From Sipunculus nudus (Eukaryota; Annelida; Sipuncula; Golfingiida; Sipunculidae): 64,000 nt of DNA. The DNA lies in contig CM049307.1 in the NCBI GenBank assembly GCA_026874595.1, positions 26,575,079-26,639,078 on the forward strand, read 5' to 3'. The notes below the pieces were generated by a model. The model was not told where the DNA came from, searched no databases, and saw only the letters and a list, made by a program, of their open reading frames with translations. Numbering within the stretch: the first letter of the stretch is position 1; every line of letters starts with the position of its first letter. Made by a program: the position numbers and the translations under genes. Of the stretch, positions 1 to 12,365 are shown one piece after another.

Positions 1-523
1 AAATCTCCCGGGGCATTGTCTAATATATTTAATGGGTATACAAAGGCTGTGCTTGTTGGTTACCTTGTTAACACAACTGGATTTTTAATCGCTACATCTT
101 ATACACGAATGTGTTATAAAACAACAAGAGTACCATTAAGGATTATTTACAGTGCGCGCTTTTCTACTGAAATTTTTCGCGCACACCTGTCTAATTAATA
201 TTAGCTTGATTTCTGCTCGATATAGTCTTATAGGGGATTTTTCTGGAGGGCTACGGTTAATATTTCTTCGTCAAAATGCTAAGAAGACAAGAGACATAGT
301 TTTTCTAACATCGAATGTTTCTTTAATCCGAATCATTTTCCGTTATTTATGTTTTCTTATAAACGTTAACTTTATTACCTTTCCAAATATTTTTTTTAAA
401 TCCTCAAGATGTTCAGGTTTTACAAATGTTTTACACCTAATTTTAAAGAAATGCCATGAAGGGCCTTAGTACATTTATCCTGATAGATTATGGTTTTAAA
501 AGGACTTCATACACGAAATGTAG
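1..523. other. AT-rich stretch without recognised feature
   Basis: I see only short chance reading frames here. No repeat, splice-bounded exon or RNA gene is recognisable. Confidence 0.5.
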
Positions 524-1160
524 TGTATTACGGAACCTAATATAAACAGATCACGTATGCGTGATGAACACAAATTTTGTCAAGAAGATAAAAAAAATCA
601 GATTCTGTAACACTAGGCAGCGTGAAATGTCTAGGGGAATGAATAAAGAAGTCAGTGGTTTTTTGTTAACAAATAACTATAATTTATTCTTAAAACAACC
701 CTAACATTACAATACACTAAATCAATACAATTAAACAGTATATCAGCGGTATAACAACAAATCAATACAATCACACAGTAAAATAAACAATGTGCACAGT
801 ACCTGGTTACTACCATCGTCACAAAGATAAGTTCTTTAAATGTATACTCTTGGAGAATGACAGTCCCATGTAAAGCTCTCGTAACAATCCAGAAAGTAAA
901 CTGAAGTTCAAACAAGACTCGTCATAAAATCCCAGGAGAAAGTCTGAAGAAAATCTATATTTGCCGCACTCGTCGGATAAGGTCCCACAAACCGACACAC
1001 ACGCTTCTGCGTCCGCTGGAATCTTCTCTGCTGCTCTTTCCGTTTAAAACACAGCCCCCTATTTATAACTTTTTGCCCCAAGCCGAGAATTTTCCACTTC
1101 TCGAACAGTCTAACTTAATACACAGTAAACCCGCGTTACAGGAATCATCTAGAAAAATGG
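524..1160 (-). mobile_element. Truncated LTR of the 785-bp-LTR Gypsy family
   Basis: Read on the minus strand, this segment follows the LTRs at 43425-44210 and 54084-54867 from about 170 bases inside the 5' end through to the LTR 3' end. Shared landmarks are the GAAGTGGAAAATT block, the AATAAA-bearing segment and the terminal TTCCGTAATACA-like end. The first part of the LTR is missing, and the homology stops near 1160 at a tandem repeat. No element coding sequence adjoins it, so it is a 5'-truncated solo LTR or a remnant. It is clearly more diverged than the two LTRs of the nested copy are from each other. Confidence 0.85.
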
Positions 1161-1475
1161 CAGGAAGCATTGCGGGTGGGCAGGTGATTATCAGTGTCTC
1201 TGACAGGAATCACTTCAGGAGGGCAGGCGACTATCGATGTCTATGATATAGGAATTAGTGCAGTAGGGTAGGTGTACAACCATGGATCTGACAGAATCAT
1301 TGAAGGTGGACAGGTGACTATCAATGTCTGTGACATGAATCAATGCAAATCGCAGATCACTATCGAAGTCTGTGACAGTAATCACTGCAAGTGGGCAGGT
1401 TACCATTGATGTCTCTGATAGATTTCATTGCAGGTGGGCAGGTGGCTATCGAATTAAGGCTTTCACACGAATCAT
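1161..1475. repeat. Minisatellite, period about 50-58 bp
   Basis: About six degenerate units share the core GGGCAGGTGACTATCGATGT followed by CTGTGACAGGAATCATTGCA. It begins where the truncated LTR ends. Confidence 0.75.
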
Positions 1476-1597
1476 TGCGCTGGACAGTGCGAACCTGGAA
1501 ACGGTCGATATAAAAATTGTTCCAGAAGGTGAATTACAAAAATATAAACATTATTTATTTTATATTACATTACATTTAAATTTCAGGCTAACCAAGA

Positions 1598-2330
1598 ATC
1601 AGCTCGGATCCATGGGTAAATTTGACTGTGAGCTTGGTTCCGTTGGTCACTTAGACTGTGAGCTTGGATCCTGGGTTATACAAACTGTTAGCTTGGATCC
1701 CTGGGTTACTTAGACTGTGAGCTTGGATCTCCGGGTTACCCAGACTATGAGCTTGAACACCCCGTTACCCTGACTGTGAGCTTCGATCCACGAATAACCC
1801 AGACTTTTAGTTTGGATATCCCGTTTACTCCGACTGTGAAATTGGATCCCCGGGTTACTTAGGCAGTGAGTTTGGATCTCCGGGTTACCAAAAAAAAAGT
1901 GAGTTTGGATCTCCGGATTTCCGAGACGGTTATCTTAGATCCCCAGGTTACCCAGACTAAGTTTAAATCTCCGAGTTATCCAGACTGTGAGCTTGGATCC
2001 ACCGGTTACCCAGACTGTTAGATTGGATCCCCGCGTTACCCTGATTGTGAGCTTGGATCCTTGGGTTACACAAACTGTGAGCTTGGATCCATCGGTTACC
2101 CTGGCTTTAAGCTTGGATCTCCTGGTTACCAGGACTGTGTGCTTTGATTAATTGGTCACTTAGATTATGAGCTTGGATATCCGGATTACCAAGACTGTGG
2201 CCTCGAATCTCTTGGTTACCAGGCTGTGAGCTTGGATCCCTGGGTTATCCAGAGTGGGAGCTTGGATATCCCGTTACTCAGATTGTGAACTTGGATCTCC
2301 TGGTTACCCACACTGTGAACCTTGTAAGCT
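1598..2330. repeat. Minisatellite, period about 29-31 bp
   Basis: More than twenty degenerate units contain the core GACTGTGAGCTTGGATCC and a GGTTACC block. Units differ mainly at the TCC/TCT and CCGG positions. Reading frames crossing it are by-products of the repeat. Confidence 0.9.
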
Positions 2331-3009
2331 TGTCAGGGATCTCCCTTTTTTGAGCCATAACAACATTTATTAGTGTTTAAAACCAAATCTTGCGACCCTG
2401 ACCCCCTCCTTTACGGAGCAGAGAACAATTTTTTTAGGTTTGCATTTACCCCTTCTGGTTGTGACCCTCCCCTTTTAAAAATCCTGGATCATCCCCTGCA
2501 TTAACGTATCGAAGAATTGATCCACACCCTATAGCTTGTACGCACACTTACATCTCTAGAACTTGATATCGATGTTCGGGTAGCAGACTGCCGCTACGAT
2601 AAATTAGGAACGCACAACAGTGACGCCTAAACATAACATAAGAGTGTACCACTCCCTGTGGGCTCTCGGACATGAAGGTGATATTTTCTAGTTTCAGTTG
2701 ATCAGTTTAACTTATCACAAATGATTTAAAACCACGTGATATTGATAAAGAGCCTGTCTTGTATGTACATTTTGTATGTATTTCCTACACCTTCCGAATT
2801 CATCAAAGAGTTATCTAACTCCGACCACACCACACCCCAATTAAAATTAACTTCTGTCATTTTACAGGCATTCAATTTCATTACTTTAAAACTTGTAAAG
2901 TCAAAAAGCTCCGTTTTTTACATCATATCTTTAATTTGTTACTGATGAAAATGTACACAGACTTATCAAGTTATATAAAGGCCGATAGGTTATTATTTTT
3001 TCAGTCAAA
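2331..3009. other. Noncoding stretch without recognised feature
   Basis: There is no repeat or exon that I can support. A short open frame at 2736-2945 is isolated and has no family resemblance. Confidence 0.45.
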
Positions 3010-3937
3010 TATGATGGAAGTGAGTCATCAAACGGCGGTAAACAAAAACAGCAATTTTTTATTGTATGCGGTACTCGACGGGAAGCCAATGGAGCTGTTT
3101 GAGAAGCGGGGTGGCGTGGTCGGTCTTACGCTTCTAAAGAATGAGACGCGCAGCATTATTCTGGACCATCTGTAGCCGCGAGACTTGCTCTGCAGGTAAC
3201 CCAGCAAGAACTGAATTACAGTAATCCAGGCGAGATATTACTGTGGCGCAAATGAACCGACAGCACGCATTAATAGAGGAAACGCCGGATTGAAGCTATA
3301 CGGCGGTGCTCGAGAAAGGCCGCACGACATATACTACTAATATAATCATGCATTGAAAGATTACGATCAATCTTAACACCTAGATACTTCACTGAATTTT
3401 GAAAAGGAACGGTGCAGCCCCCAATGCTAATAGACTCACTTTCAGTCATCCTTAGATGAGGTTTAGATCCGACAGGCATAATTTCAGTCTTGTCAGTATT
3501 CAATTTAAGTTTGTTGCTGGTCATTCATGATAGCATATCCTCAATACAAGCTTGTATGCTTAACTGGACAGAGCTGAACTCACCTGGTTGACTACTTTTT
3601 GACAGTTCAGTGTTATCAGCATACTTATGAAAAGAACAATACTGTGCAGAGATAGGGGATGTGAATATAAAGTGAACAATATACGTCTTAACACGGATCC
3701 CTGGGGAACCCCGTACAACAAAGGACATCGGTCTGATTTTCTACCGTCGACCGTAACAGCTTGGGAACGATTGGCGAGGTATGAAGTAAACCATGAAGTA
3801 AATATTACATGCAAAGTCAGCCTTGGGGAGGGGGGCTGGCATGGCTCACTGCGGAACCACCCCACGAAAAACTTCATAATAGTCAAAAGAACAAAACTGC
3901 AAAAATCCTTCATTGTTTCCACGCACTGAGACAACAA
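3010..3937 (-). pseudogene. CR1/L2-like LINE reverse transcriptase fragment
   Basis: This is a decayed 3' part of a non-LTR retrotransposon. In minus-strand order, and across several frames, it shows a GVPQGSVL motif (finger/palm), a degraded catalytic motif reading HKYADNTELS where functional elements have YADD, a KLNTDKTE segment with VKYLGVKID, then DYCNSVLAGLP, LQMVQNNAARLIL and HATPLLKQLHWLPVEYRIQ. That order and wording is typical of the C-terminal half of CR1/L2/Jockey-group polymerases. The endonuclease domain is absent, so the copy is 5'-truncated, as is usual for LINEs. At least two frameshifts and an in-frame stop after AARLIL are visible. The exact clade is not resolvable by eye. 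Confidence 0.85.
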
Positions 3938-4039
3938 ACTTCATGTGAAACAACAAACATCCTTTGAAAACTGCCCGTGAATCAGTAATGTACAAAAATT
4001 CATAACACTTAACATTGTCGCTGACACAACTCCGCCCTA

Positions 4040-4072
4040 AATACACACACACACACACACATGTGTGTGTGA
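4040..4072. repeat. (AC)n/(GT)n inverted microsatellite
   Basis: An AC run passes directly into a GT run through CATG, so the segment is self-complementary. Confidence 0.85.
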
Positions 4073-6183
4073 AAGAGTCCCCCGTTCATTATGAAATGGT
4101 GAGACAAATAACCCGGCCACTGTTGTCAAAGACAAAATGATATTCTTGGTTTTATCGGCTCATGTTGGCTAATCTATGGAAACATTTGTACGGCCCTTGG
4201 AAGGAAAGGTCAGACATTATGACTAACGTGTGATTTTAATGCGGGCTTAGCGTCCATTTGATATATGGCGTGGTGTCCATTGGGTAAAAATAAACGGAGC
4301 TAAGACCAGACGATCAATGCCACGCGGCCTGCCATGCCCAACGTAATTCGTGTTTTATTTTGTTTGATATAAAATTTAACAGATTTTTTTTCTTTTACAT
4401 GTTCTCGATAAACAAATAAAAAGAGTTAGTTGGCATTTCACGTTTCAACACGGTTTTTAATCTGTTGAATTTTAACATTTGAGGATGGAGATAAATGAGA
4501 AGGCGGCGAAAAATGTTGTTATAAGCTGAAATGGTTTTACACCTGTATAGTAAGATGAAAGCCTGTGACCATTGCCCTAGAGCATACAGTTAACGCACAT
4601 GCAGTGACGTGATCAACACATGTTGTGTTTTACACCTGCAGCGCCAGCACTTGACAAGCTGAATAGCGCTCTAATGCAAAAGCCATTAGTGCTGGCCACG
4701 ACGTTTCAGAAATTGAAAAAGAAATAATAAGCACGCCTTTCATGTGACGATCATTCTTTTCTTTTACTTTAGAAACAGATTCAGTTAATCAGTCGGCTGA
4801 AGAATGGATCAAGTGACATACATTGCCCTCTCTTCCTTATAGTTCTCGAGAAAGAACAAATTATAATAAGCCACTGGGAAAATGAATTCTTAATTAAAGA
4901 AAAATGATATATTTGCCTTTTCATAATGTAAAAAGGACCCTTTTTTCCATGCTTACGACAGATGCCTATTTTTTTAGTAGATAGTTATAATGACACCTGT
5001 TGTAGTTAATAAACCGTCACTTGACATCGATTATTTCAGCTCATTGCACAACTTTATCTTTTTTGTATATCACGGAGGCCTTTCTCTGATTCACCATTCA
5101 TTTCCCTACAGATATTAATAAATAAGTGGTTTCTGTACATCATTTTGAACAACCATCCTCAGTTTCAACCCGGTGTCCATTAGACCTCGGGTTACAAAGA
5201 TATCACTGTGCTGTAACATAACTGTAACACAACACCGGTTTAATAGAGGAAACAAGAACACTGTTTATATAACGACAGACTTGATAAAAAATACAACAGT
5301 TCCATGTTGTTCAATAATAAACAAGCTTTTCAACACATGGAAGTCACCGAAAACATATATCTCGGTGTTTGGAGACATTGAAAGAAGACCTTGAAAAAAC
5401 TGTCTGTTCTTTATGCACAGAGGAGAGGCTGTAGGTTTATGTTTGAATTATATAATAAGTCTTTTTATTATTCCACTGCATTTTGAAGAATCCGAGGACC
5501 ACTGAAATGATTCTATTGATTGATCTACTTTCTGCGAACCGCTGCCCCTCATTAGTTAATAAACATTTCCACTGCTTTCATAGCATTGTTTTAATTATTT
5601 GGTGTCTTTACTTATACTGTCAATTCTTTGGCAGCTACGCTTTTACTTAGCGCGGTAAGCGGTACAAAAGAAGGTTTTTCTCCCTCTACTTATATATCAT
5701 AGACCGCGGTATGCAGTATGCGGAATACAGCATTAGACACGCGGTAAAATAGTTTAAAAGATAGATCTAAATACCGCTTTCTGCTGCCGCAAACCGCTAC
5801 CCGCAGGTACACGAATCTTTAGGGCGTTTAGAAAAGGAAGACCACTTTAATACAGTGAAGCGTCATTAATTCGTATAGATCGGGGGTTAAGGATTTTATT
5901 CAGTTAAACAATCGATCCGGTAAATGACTTTTTATCGGATTACACCAGGATTCACTTGGAGGGGCAACCAGTTGCCGAGTACTGTAGTTATTAGATACTT
6001 ACAGACCTAAAAAATTCAGCAACTGATAAAAACGTCGACAATAATACGTGTTACGTTTTCCTTCAATGTAATCAAAATAATAAATATATAAAACACTTAC
6101 AAAAGTGTGTAACGTAATGGAACGAACCTTTTACAGGCTCATGCATATTTATTTAGGTTGCATGAATACAATGACCCGGTCGT
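4073..6183. other. AT-rich noncoding region
   Basis: No gene is recognised. A cluster of CCGC/GCGG words at about 5640-5815 forms short imperfect inverted repeats. The rest is ordinary AT-rich DNA. Confidence 0.45.
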
Positions 6184-6195
6184 TGCGCATGCGCA
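6184..6195. promoter_or_regulatory. NRF1-type palindromic site
   Basis: The sequence TGCGCATGCGCA matches the NRF1 consensus (YGCGCATGCGCR) in full. NRF1 sites normally sit close to transcription starts of animal genes. No convincing downstream coding exon was found on either strand within about 300 bases, so the promoter reading is an inference from the motif alone. Confidence 0.4.
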
Positions 6196-7228
6196 GATGT
6201 TACTGGGTCGCTACCACTATTACCAAAACAATAGCTTCACGTGGTGTTTTCCATGTATCTGTCAACACATCGTATCGGATTCATTCTCGTTTGTTTTTCT
6301 GCCGGGATTTCTTAGTACAAGTATTGTTGATCATACTTCCTGCACCATCTCGGGTACGTAGAGCAAGGGATTATCAGTGATCAAGCGGGTACAACTACAA
6401 GTGCAGAGAGGGGAACGTGCACGGAATCGGACACCTGTCTGAGGCGATAACGCGGGACCAGTGTGCCGGCTTGCTGTCACTCTCAGACCTGGTTCCAAAG
6501 ATTTACACTGAAGATAATTTTGAGTTTGGTTCTGGATTTTCTTAACAGTTGGTTTATTCAAATTTGTGTGTCAGTGATTAAACCATTAGCACAACCCTCG
6601 TACCTACTTCCACTCAGTGCCTTCAGTTATAAATATTTTATGAGCCATGGGCAACTCCCCCCCCCCCCCCATAATAATAAATTGTTAAACAAGTGTGCTC
6701 CATGCAATTATTTTTTATTTAATGATATTTTAACTCAACTTATTCTGAGTACTCAAAATAAAGTTATCAGTTGTGTTGTCAAAAAGCTGTGTAACCAGAG
6801 TTTCCTTGAATATTAATTTGTTAATTTAAATTAATATAATATTTATGTCTGTCATGACCTTACTTTTCCACTAATAAATAATTAAGCCATAAACAATAAA
6901 ATAAGTGAATCCCAAAGGAAAATGATCTGCAGTATTTAGACCAATAGGTAATAAGACAGGGATAACATTATATGTGCCTAGAATGTTAAGGCAATATTTC
7001 AGCTTGTGCAACCTGTGAATCACAGGACATAAAGATACCAGATGATTGAACTTTGAATGTATGGTTGATTTTGTTAATACATATTTTATCAAATGTTAAA
7101 AGACCAAAGTGTTTCTTGTGTGATTAATGTATAAAACAAAACTGCATGACAACAAATTTGCCAACATTGATAAGGATGTGGATACTTCTTTGTACACTTA
7201 AAATACCTGAAATGTGTTTGTATTTGTT

Positions 7229-7274
<46 letters not shown>

Positions 7275-8939
7275 GTTTATTTGAATACATAGACAAATGT
7301 ATGAAATGCCTTATAATGAGTTGTGTAGTATAGGTAGTAATGTGTACAGCAAAGGTTAAGCCTGTCTTTGTTTGCAGTTCATGCTTTTCAAAATTAAATT
7401 AGGTGGTCCCAGGGCAAAGCTAGTCAAATAAAGAACATTGTCAGCCTTAATGTAGGTTCAAAGCCATTTCAGATCAATATAGTAGACACCACATTTTATG
7501 ACATTCACATGGTAACTAATCATACACATACAGAGGCAAAAGGAAGATTGTGCAACACGTGATTAAAAGACAGTAGAACATGAGATTAAACAAAATAATA
7601 ATTTTATTGTACATATATTCTAGAGAACAAGTTCTATAGTATAGTATGGTCACATACACATAAACTTACCAGTTGTTTTTAATAAATATAAAATGTACAT
7701 GAAAATTCATATCACTGAATGAAATATATATTACACTAAAATATATTAGGGAATGCTTAACGAAATAGTAATTTTTTTTAACAAACCTGGAACTGTGAAA
7801 GCTGAGGGTTTACTGGTCATATGAACATTTAGACAGTGGATTACATCACTGAAAAAGGATAATTTTCTTTGTTCCAATGATCCTAATGCACTCCCAGGCA
7901 AACCCATTTCTTATGTATAAGTTTTTTAATTTCTGCAGATGGGTTAAAAACTGACATTAGCTAAAATGGGCATATATGTATACACCATGTATTGAAAGAT
8001 TTCTCTTTGATTATTTTCATACATGATATGCAACACTTTCTAGTTTAGTATATAACACTATAGTCAAAAGATTGAAATGATATGCCATTAGCAAATTTAT
8101 ATTGCCCCTGACATCATTGTTCAATGTCACAAAAAAATGAACATTAAGGGATTAACAGTCAGTACTAAGTAATGTCATCAGTTCAAACTTCTCCCTCAAA
8201 TGAAGATGATTTATGCTGATATGTTTGCTGCCAGCTCGACAATGTAGATTCTGTTTTCAGGCAAAATCCATATCCAAACAAGACTTTTTTCTAAAAAGAA
8301 AGTAACAAACACATTGTGTATTCATTGAACAAAAAATTCATTAATTGCATGAATAATCTTAAAATGAATAACAACAATCTTTAATTTCTGATGACTTTGA
8401 AAAAACATATTCACTTTTAAAAATCAAAACAAAAAAGTGGGACGATAACATAAAATTAAATTAAAAAATATACCTTCACAACTTTTCTTTCAGTCAACCA
8501 TATAGGTAAACCATAAATTATATTAATATGTGAAAAGAAGTGATGTTCTAGATAACTCGGTAATGGGCCTTCCCTCATGAATAATTTTTGCTTTAAAATT
8601 TTAACTGGAACTATCAACTGAAAATACAAGTATACATTATTACAACATTTTCACAGATTTGAATGAAACAAAGAAATAAAGTATAAAAATAAAATATGAT
8701 AATAATTTCAATATATGGTAGAAGGGCAAAGGTGAAACTGTAGCACTGAAGTGGAGCACCCAGAACTGACGCTATAATAATATATTAGTCCAATAAAATA
8801 TAAACAGTAATTAAGTTAAATTGTTATTGTTGTCTTTGAGCTATTCCATATATTATATCATTACCATAAATACAAGAAATATATGGGGAAATTGGTTTGT
8901 TTATGTTTTTTAAAGGAATATTAAACGGGATTGAACGGG
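6196..8939. other. AT-rich noncoding region
   Basis: It contains a C run at about 6658-6670 and the (TA)n tract at 7228-7272. No exon or transposon is recognised. Confidence 0.45.
7228..7272. repeat. (TA)n microsatellite
   Basis: About 22 uninterrupted TA units. Confidence 0.95.
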
Positions 8940-9300
8940 TTGTCGGTCAAGTATCCTGCATAATTTTGAACTTGAAAACATACTCGACAGCTTACACCCG
9001 CCGGAGGTCACCGGACAGAAACACTTACCGCTGAAATGGTCCTGTCAACAGATGGTGTATCGTGATTATATGAGCAGTCATTCACGCTAATTGACGATCA
9101 AAACCGGGGCTTTTCCTTAATTGTGTCCATTTTTGGACATCCCTGCCGTGTCATTTTGTTTACCTGAGCTCCCAGTCGTGTCAGCTGTGACTGCCCGCGC
9201 TGTTATCACACGTGACTGCCACAAATCAAGTAAACAACTGATGAAGCGGTCGCCTGGAGTAATACCACGTGAGGCCGCCAGGGGTCGGGGTTATCCGTAA
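8940..9300 (-). promoter_or_regulatory. Candidate GC-rich promoter and first exon
   Basis: This stretch is richer in G+C and CpG than its surroundings and contains an E-box-like CACGTGAC. On the minus strand there are two good splice donors, GCTCAGGTAAAC and CAGCGGTAAGTG. A short ATG frame lies between them. This would fit an untranslated first exon of a minus-strand gene lying towards lower coordinates, but no downstream exon was identified. Confidence 0.25.
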
Positions 9301-10655
9301 CTAGGCCTCATTATGCAACTGGGTTTGTCCTAAGGGAATTTGTATGTGTAAAATATATTGCAGCTAAACTTCCCTTCAAAATCTGAATCAATCGACACTA
9401 CTGTATCTGCCATGATAACTCAAGTAACATCTAAAATAAAAATAAACCTCTAAAACAAACCGAGAGAACTCGATCCAAAGTAAATGAAAAAAAAAAGGAA
9501 TTGAATGGAAAAAAATATATTTACAAGACATACAAAAAAGGGAATATAAATATTATATTAAACCTATTCAAAATTATTTTCTATTATTTCAACAGTTTAG
9601 ATGTGGTGGAAACTTGATTAATTCGGAGCCGAGGACAAGATGGACCGGCGGGGTTTTTTCACACCTTATGGCAACGGCGGGTACTGATTAATCGGCAATG
9701 AATAGCACTACTGATCTCTATATTTAGCATTTAATTATTTAATGAAATTTAATACAAATTTTTTGGATATTTTGTAGATAGTAACAATGTTTGGATAAAC
9801 GGCGTCTACTTTTATTATATCATGTGTTCCTTTTTTGGCTTCTGTCGCGTGTCCCATTGATTCATATCACAGATAAAAGGAGAGGAAAATATATAAGCTT
9901 TTGTAAACAGGTGATTCCTTCATGCGCGGAGTGAATTAAGCAGTTCATCCGAATATAGATGTAGGATTATAATAACTTCTGCTCCTATGAAAAAGTTTTG
10001 ATGCCATAAAAAAATATGTAGCTCTCTAAAAACTCGTTATGGTCTGCATTCTTATGAGTGTTCTTTTTATGTTGTTTCTAAAATTTAAAATGCAATGAAT
10101 TATTCATACATGAAGACATTCTTCATATATGCATATATATAGGTATACATATATGTATAATTATTTATACTAGGAACACCTGTGCGAACACTAGAGTCTG
10201 AAAGTGAAGCCCCGTTGTTCGTGATAGAGAATATAATGATACGAGCTGTTGAATTGACGTGCGGCACTGCACTGCGGGGAGCTGCTCTCAGCTGAGCTTA
10301 TGATAAGTTTGAAGTATATGAGACCAAAGGGATATACATTTGAGGTTTGTGAGCCCCGTGACTGTAGCGAACCAACAGTTTCTAGCTCTTATCTTGGGCC
10401 CATGTAATTTGATTGCCAAATATAGAACGTGAAAGACACGTTTGTCAAGTGAACTCTGTCTTGATCTTAAGTTTTCCGATCCATATAAAACTATAACTAT
10501 ACTTTACATGGGGCGAGTAACAAGGTTTATCAGCAAGGCATCTTCGGTAACGTGATATATCGGAATGTCTGTATAGTATACATCGCCTGAACGGTTTGTT
10601 GCCTGATATAGAGGACCGCCATGTTTACAGGAACTGGTCTGGTTGTCATGGAGAC
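9301..10655. other. AT-rich noncoding region
   Basis: Nothing is recognised beyond short A runs and a TA-rich patch near 10120-10160. Confidence 0.45.
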
Positions 10656-11019
10656 ACTGGTTTATTGTCTGATTTATAATCAGATTGGGAAATTATTCTG
10701 CACATTTTAAAAACAAACTGTATTCCCTTCAATGGTTACCAAATTAACCTATGCATGTAAAAAACAACGTTAGACAAAACGGCATATATAATTAACTGAA
10801 TGAAAAACCGGCTTGTTAGCCTGTGTTTGAACCTTTCAGATTATATCCCTCGTCATTCGCTTGGACTTTCCTTCAGTCAAAGAAGGATTAAACCAATTCC
10901 GTCAGTTAGATTTGAATAGAATTGGAAAGGTCATCCCACTTTCTAATGGTTTAAATTTAGATAGAATAAAATAAATCCGTTTATTTGCTACAACTATAAA
11001 TCCCGGTCAGAGCTTTTTA

Positions 11020-11338
11020 GGCCAAAAGAAAAAAAAAGGTATGGTTCTCAGGCACTTTTTTTCAGAAATCAATGCGGGCGGGCGGGTTTTTTTAAATTAT
11101 TTTTTTGGTATGTTTCGATAAAATAACATGAAAATAACAGATTTATTTTGCTAAACAAGTAAAAGCACTACATTACAAAGGAAATTGCATGATTTTATCT
11201 TCTTGAAAGAAATGTCCGAGCGGCTGCAGCTCATAATTGGTACGTTTCAATTAAAAATCAAAATAACAATTTTTGATGCGGGGGTTTAAAATTGATGCGG
11301 GCGGTGCCTGAGAACCATACCTTTTATTTTTTTTGGCC
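11020..11338. mobile_element. PIF/Harbinger-like MITE (319 bp)
   Basis: The terminal inverted repeats are about 35 bp and nearly perfect. The left one starts GGCCAAAAG and contains GGTATGGTTCTCAGGCAC; the right one contains GTGCCTGAGAACCATACC and ends TTTTGGCC. TTA flanks both ends, consistent with the 3-bp TTA/TAA target duplication of Harbinger elements. The opposite palindrome arm has the same sequence without the insert, giving an empty site in the same molecule. The superfamily call is inferred from TIR and duplication only. Confidence 0.7.
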
Positions 11339-11640
11339 TTATTTAATTGGACTATGAGCTGGTCAATTAATCTCTGTACAAGATCGGAGGTTCAATACTC
11401 GTTCAAAACTGTGTGAAATTTCCAAAAGTATAGCACAGGCTATCACCATCATAACATCACGGGTCTATTCGGGCCCATTTTTACATATTAAAACACAAGC
11501 TATCACGATCATTATCTGACGGGTCTATTCGGACCCATTTTAACATATTATAACACAAGCTATCAACATTATCATCTAACGGGTCTATACGAGCTGGCTC
11601 GTAGTCCAATTAAATAAAAGGCTCTAACCGGGAGTTATAG

Positions 11641-11704
11641 TTGTAGCAAATGAACGGAAATAATTAATTCTATCAAAATATAAACCATTAGAAAGGGGGG
11701 GGGG
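11641..11704. repeat. Arm module, first copy
   Basis: This segment starts TTGTAGCAAATGAACGG and ends in a G run. It recurs at 12078-12143 in the same orientation. Confidence 0.85.
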
Positions 11705-11912
11705 ACCTTTCCATTTTTTCCAGTTTTTCGTTCATGGAATTATATATACCGTTTTTCCGGTTTTTCGTTCATGGAATTATATATACCGTTTCGTCTTATG
11801 TTGTTTTTCTACAGGCATAGGTTAATTTAGTAAACATTGAAGGGAATACAGTTTGTTTTTAAATGTGCAGAATAATTTCCCAATCTGATTTTAAATCAAA
11901 CAATAGACCAGT

Positions 11913-12365
11913 CATATGATGATTGTGATAGCTTGTGTTATAATATGTGTAAATGGGCTCGAATAGTCCCGTGATATGATGATGGTGATAACTTATGTTA
12001 TAATATGTGATAATGGGCCCGAATAGACCCGCGAGATTGTGATGGTGATAACTTGTGTAATATTATGTGAAAATGTGTTGTAGCAAATGAACGGAAATAA
12101 TTAATTCTATCAAAATATAAACCTTTAGAAAGGGGGGGGGGGGTGATATGATGATGGTTATTTTTTGGTGTTGTAATATGTTAACATGGGCTCGAATAGA
12201 CCCATCAGATAATGATCGTGATAGCTTGTGTTATATATAATATGTGAAAATGGAACCGAATAGACCCGTGAGATTGTGATGGTGATATATAGCTTGTGTT
12301 ATAATATGTTAAAATGGGCTCGAATAGACCTGTGATATGATGACGGTGATAACTTGTGTTATAGG
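11913..12365 (-). repeat. 60-bp satellite in reverse orientation
   Basis: About six degenerate monomers lie here in the opposite orientation to the main array. They read GATGGTGATAACTTGTGTTA and GGGCTCGAATAGACCC on the plus strand. A second copy of the palindrome arm module interrupts them at 12078-12143. Confidence 0.85.
12078..12143. repeat. Arm module, second copy inside the reversed satellite
   Basis: It is nearly identical to 11641-11704, including the terminal G run. This shows that at least part of the palindromic element was duplicated together with satellite monomers. Confidence 0.85.

Larger units (their letters stand above)
10656..11912. mobile_element. Palindromic transposon-like element carrying satellite monomers in its loop
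   Basis: The left arm (10656-11019 plus 11339-11362) is the reverse complement of the right arm (11592-11912). Matching landmarks are ACTGGTTTATTGTCTGATTT against AAATCAAACAATAGACCAGT, and TTTGCTACAACTATAA against TTATAGTTGTAGCAAA. The loop (11363-11591) holds about 2.4 copies of the 60-bp unit that makes up the satellite downstream. A 319-bp MITE interrupts the left arm only. The form resembles the tandem-repeat-containing MITEs known from bivalves. It has no coding capacity, and clean outer target duplications were not found. Confidence 0.7.

Noticed and set aside
11380-11410. tRNA-like B box (GGTTCAATACTCG) in the palindrome loop
   Set aside because: Only a weak B-box resemblance; no convincing A box or cloverleaf.
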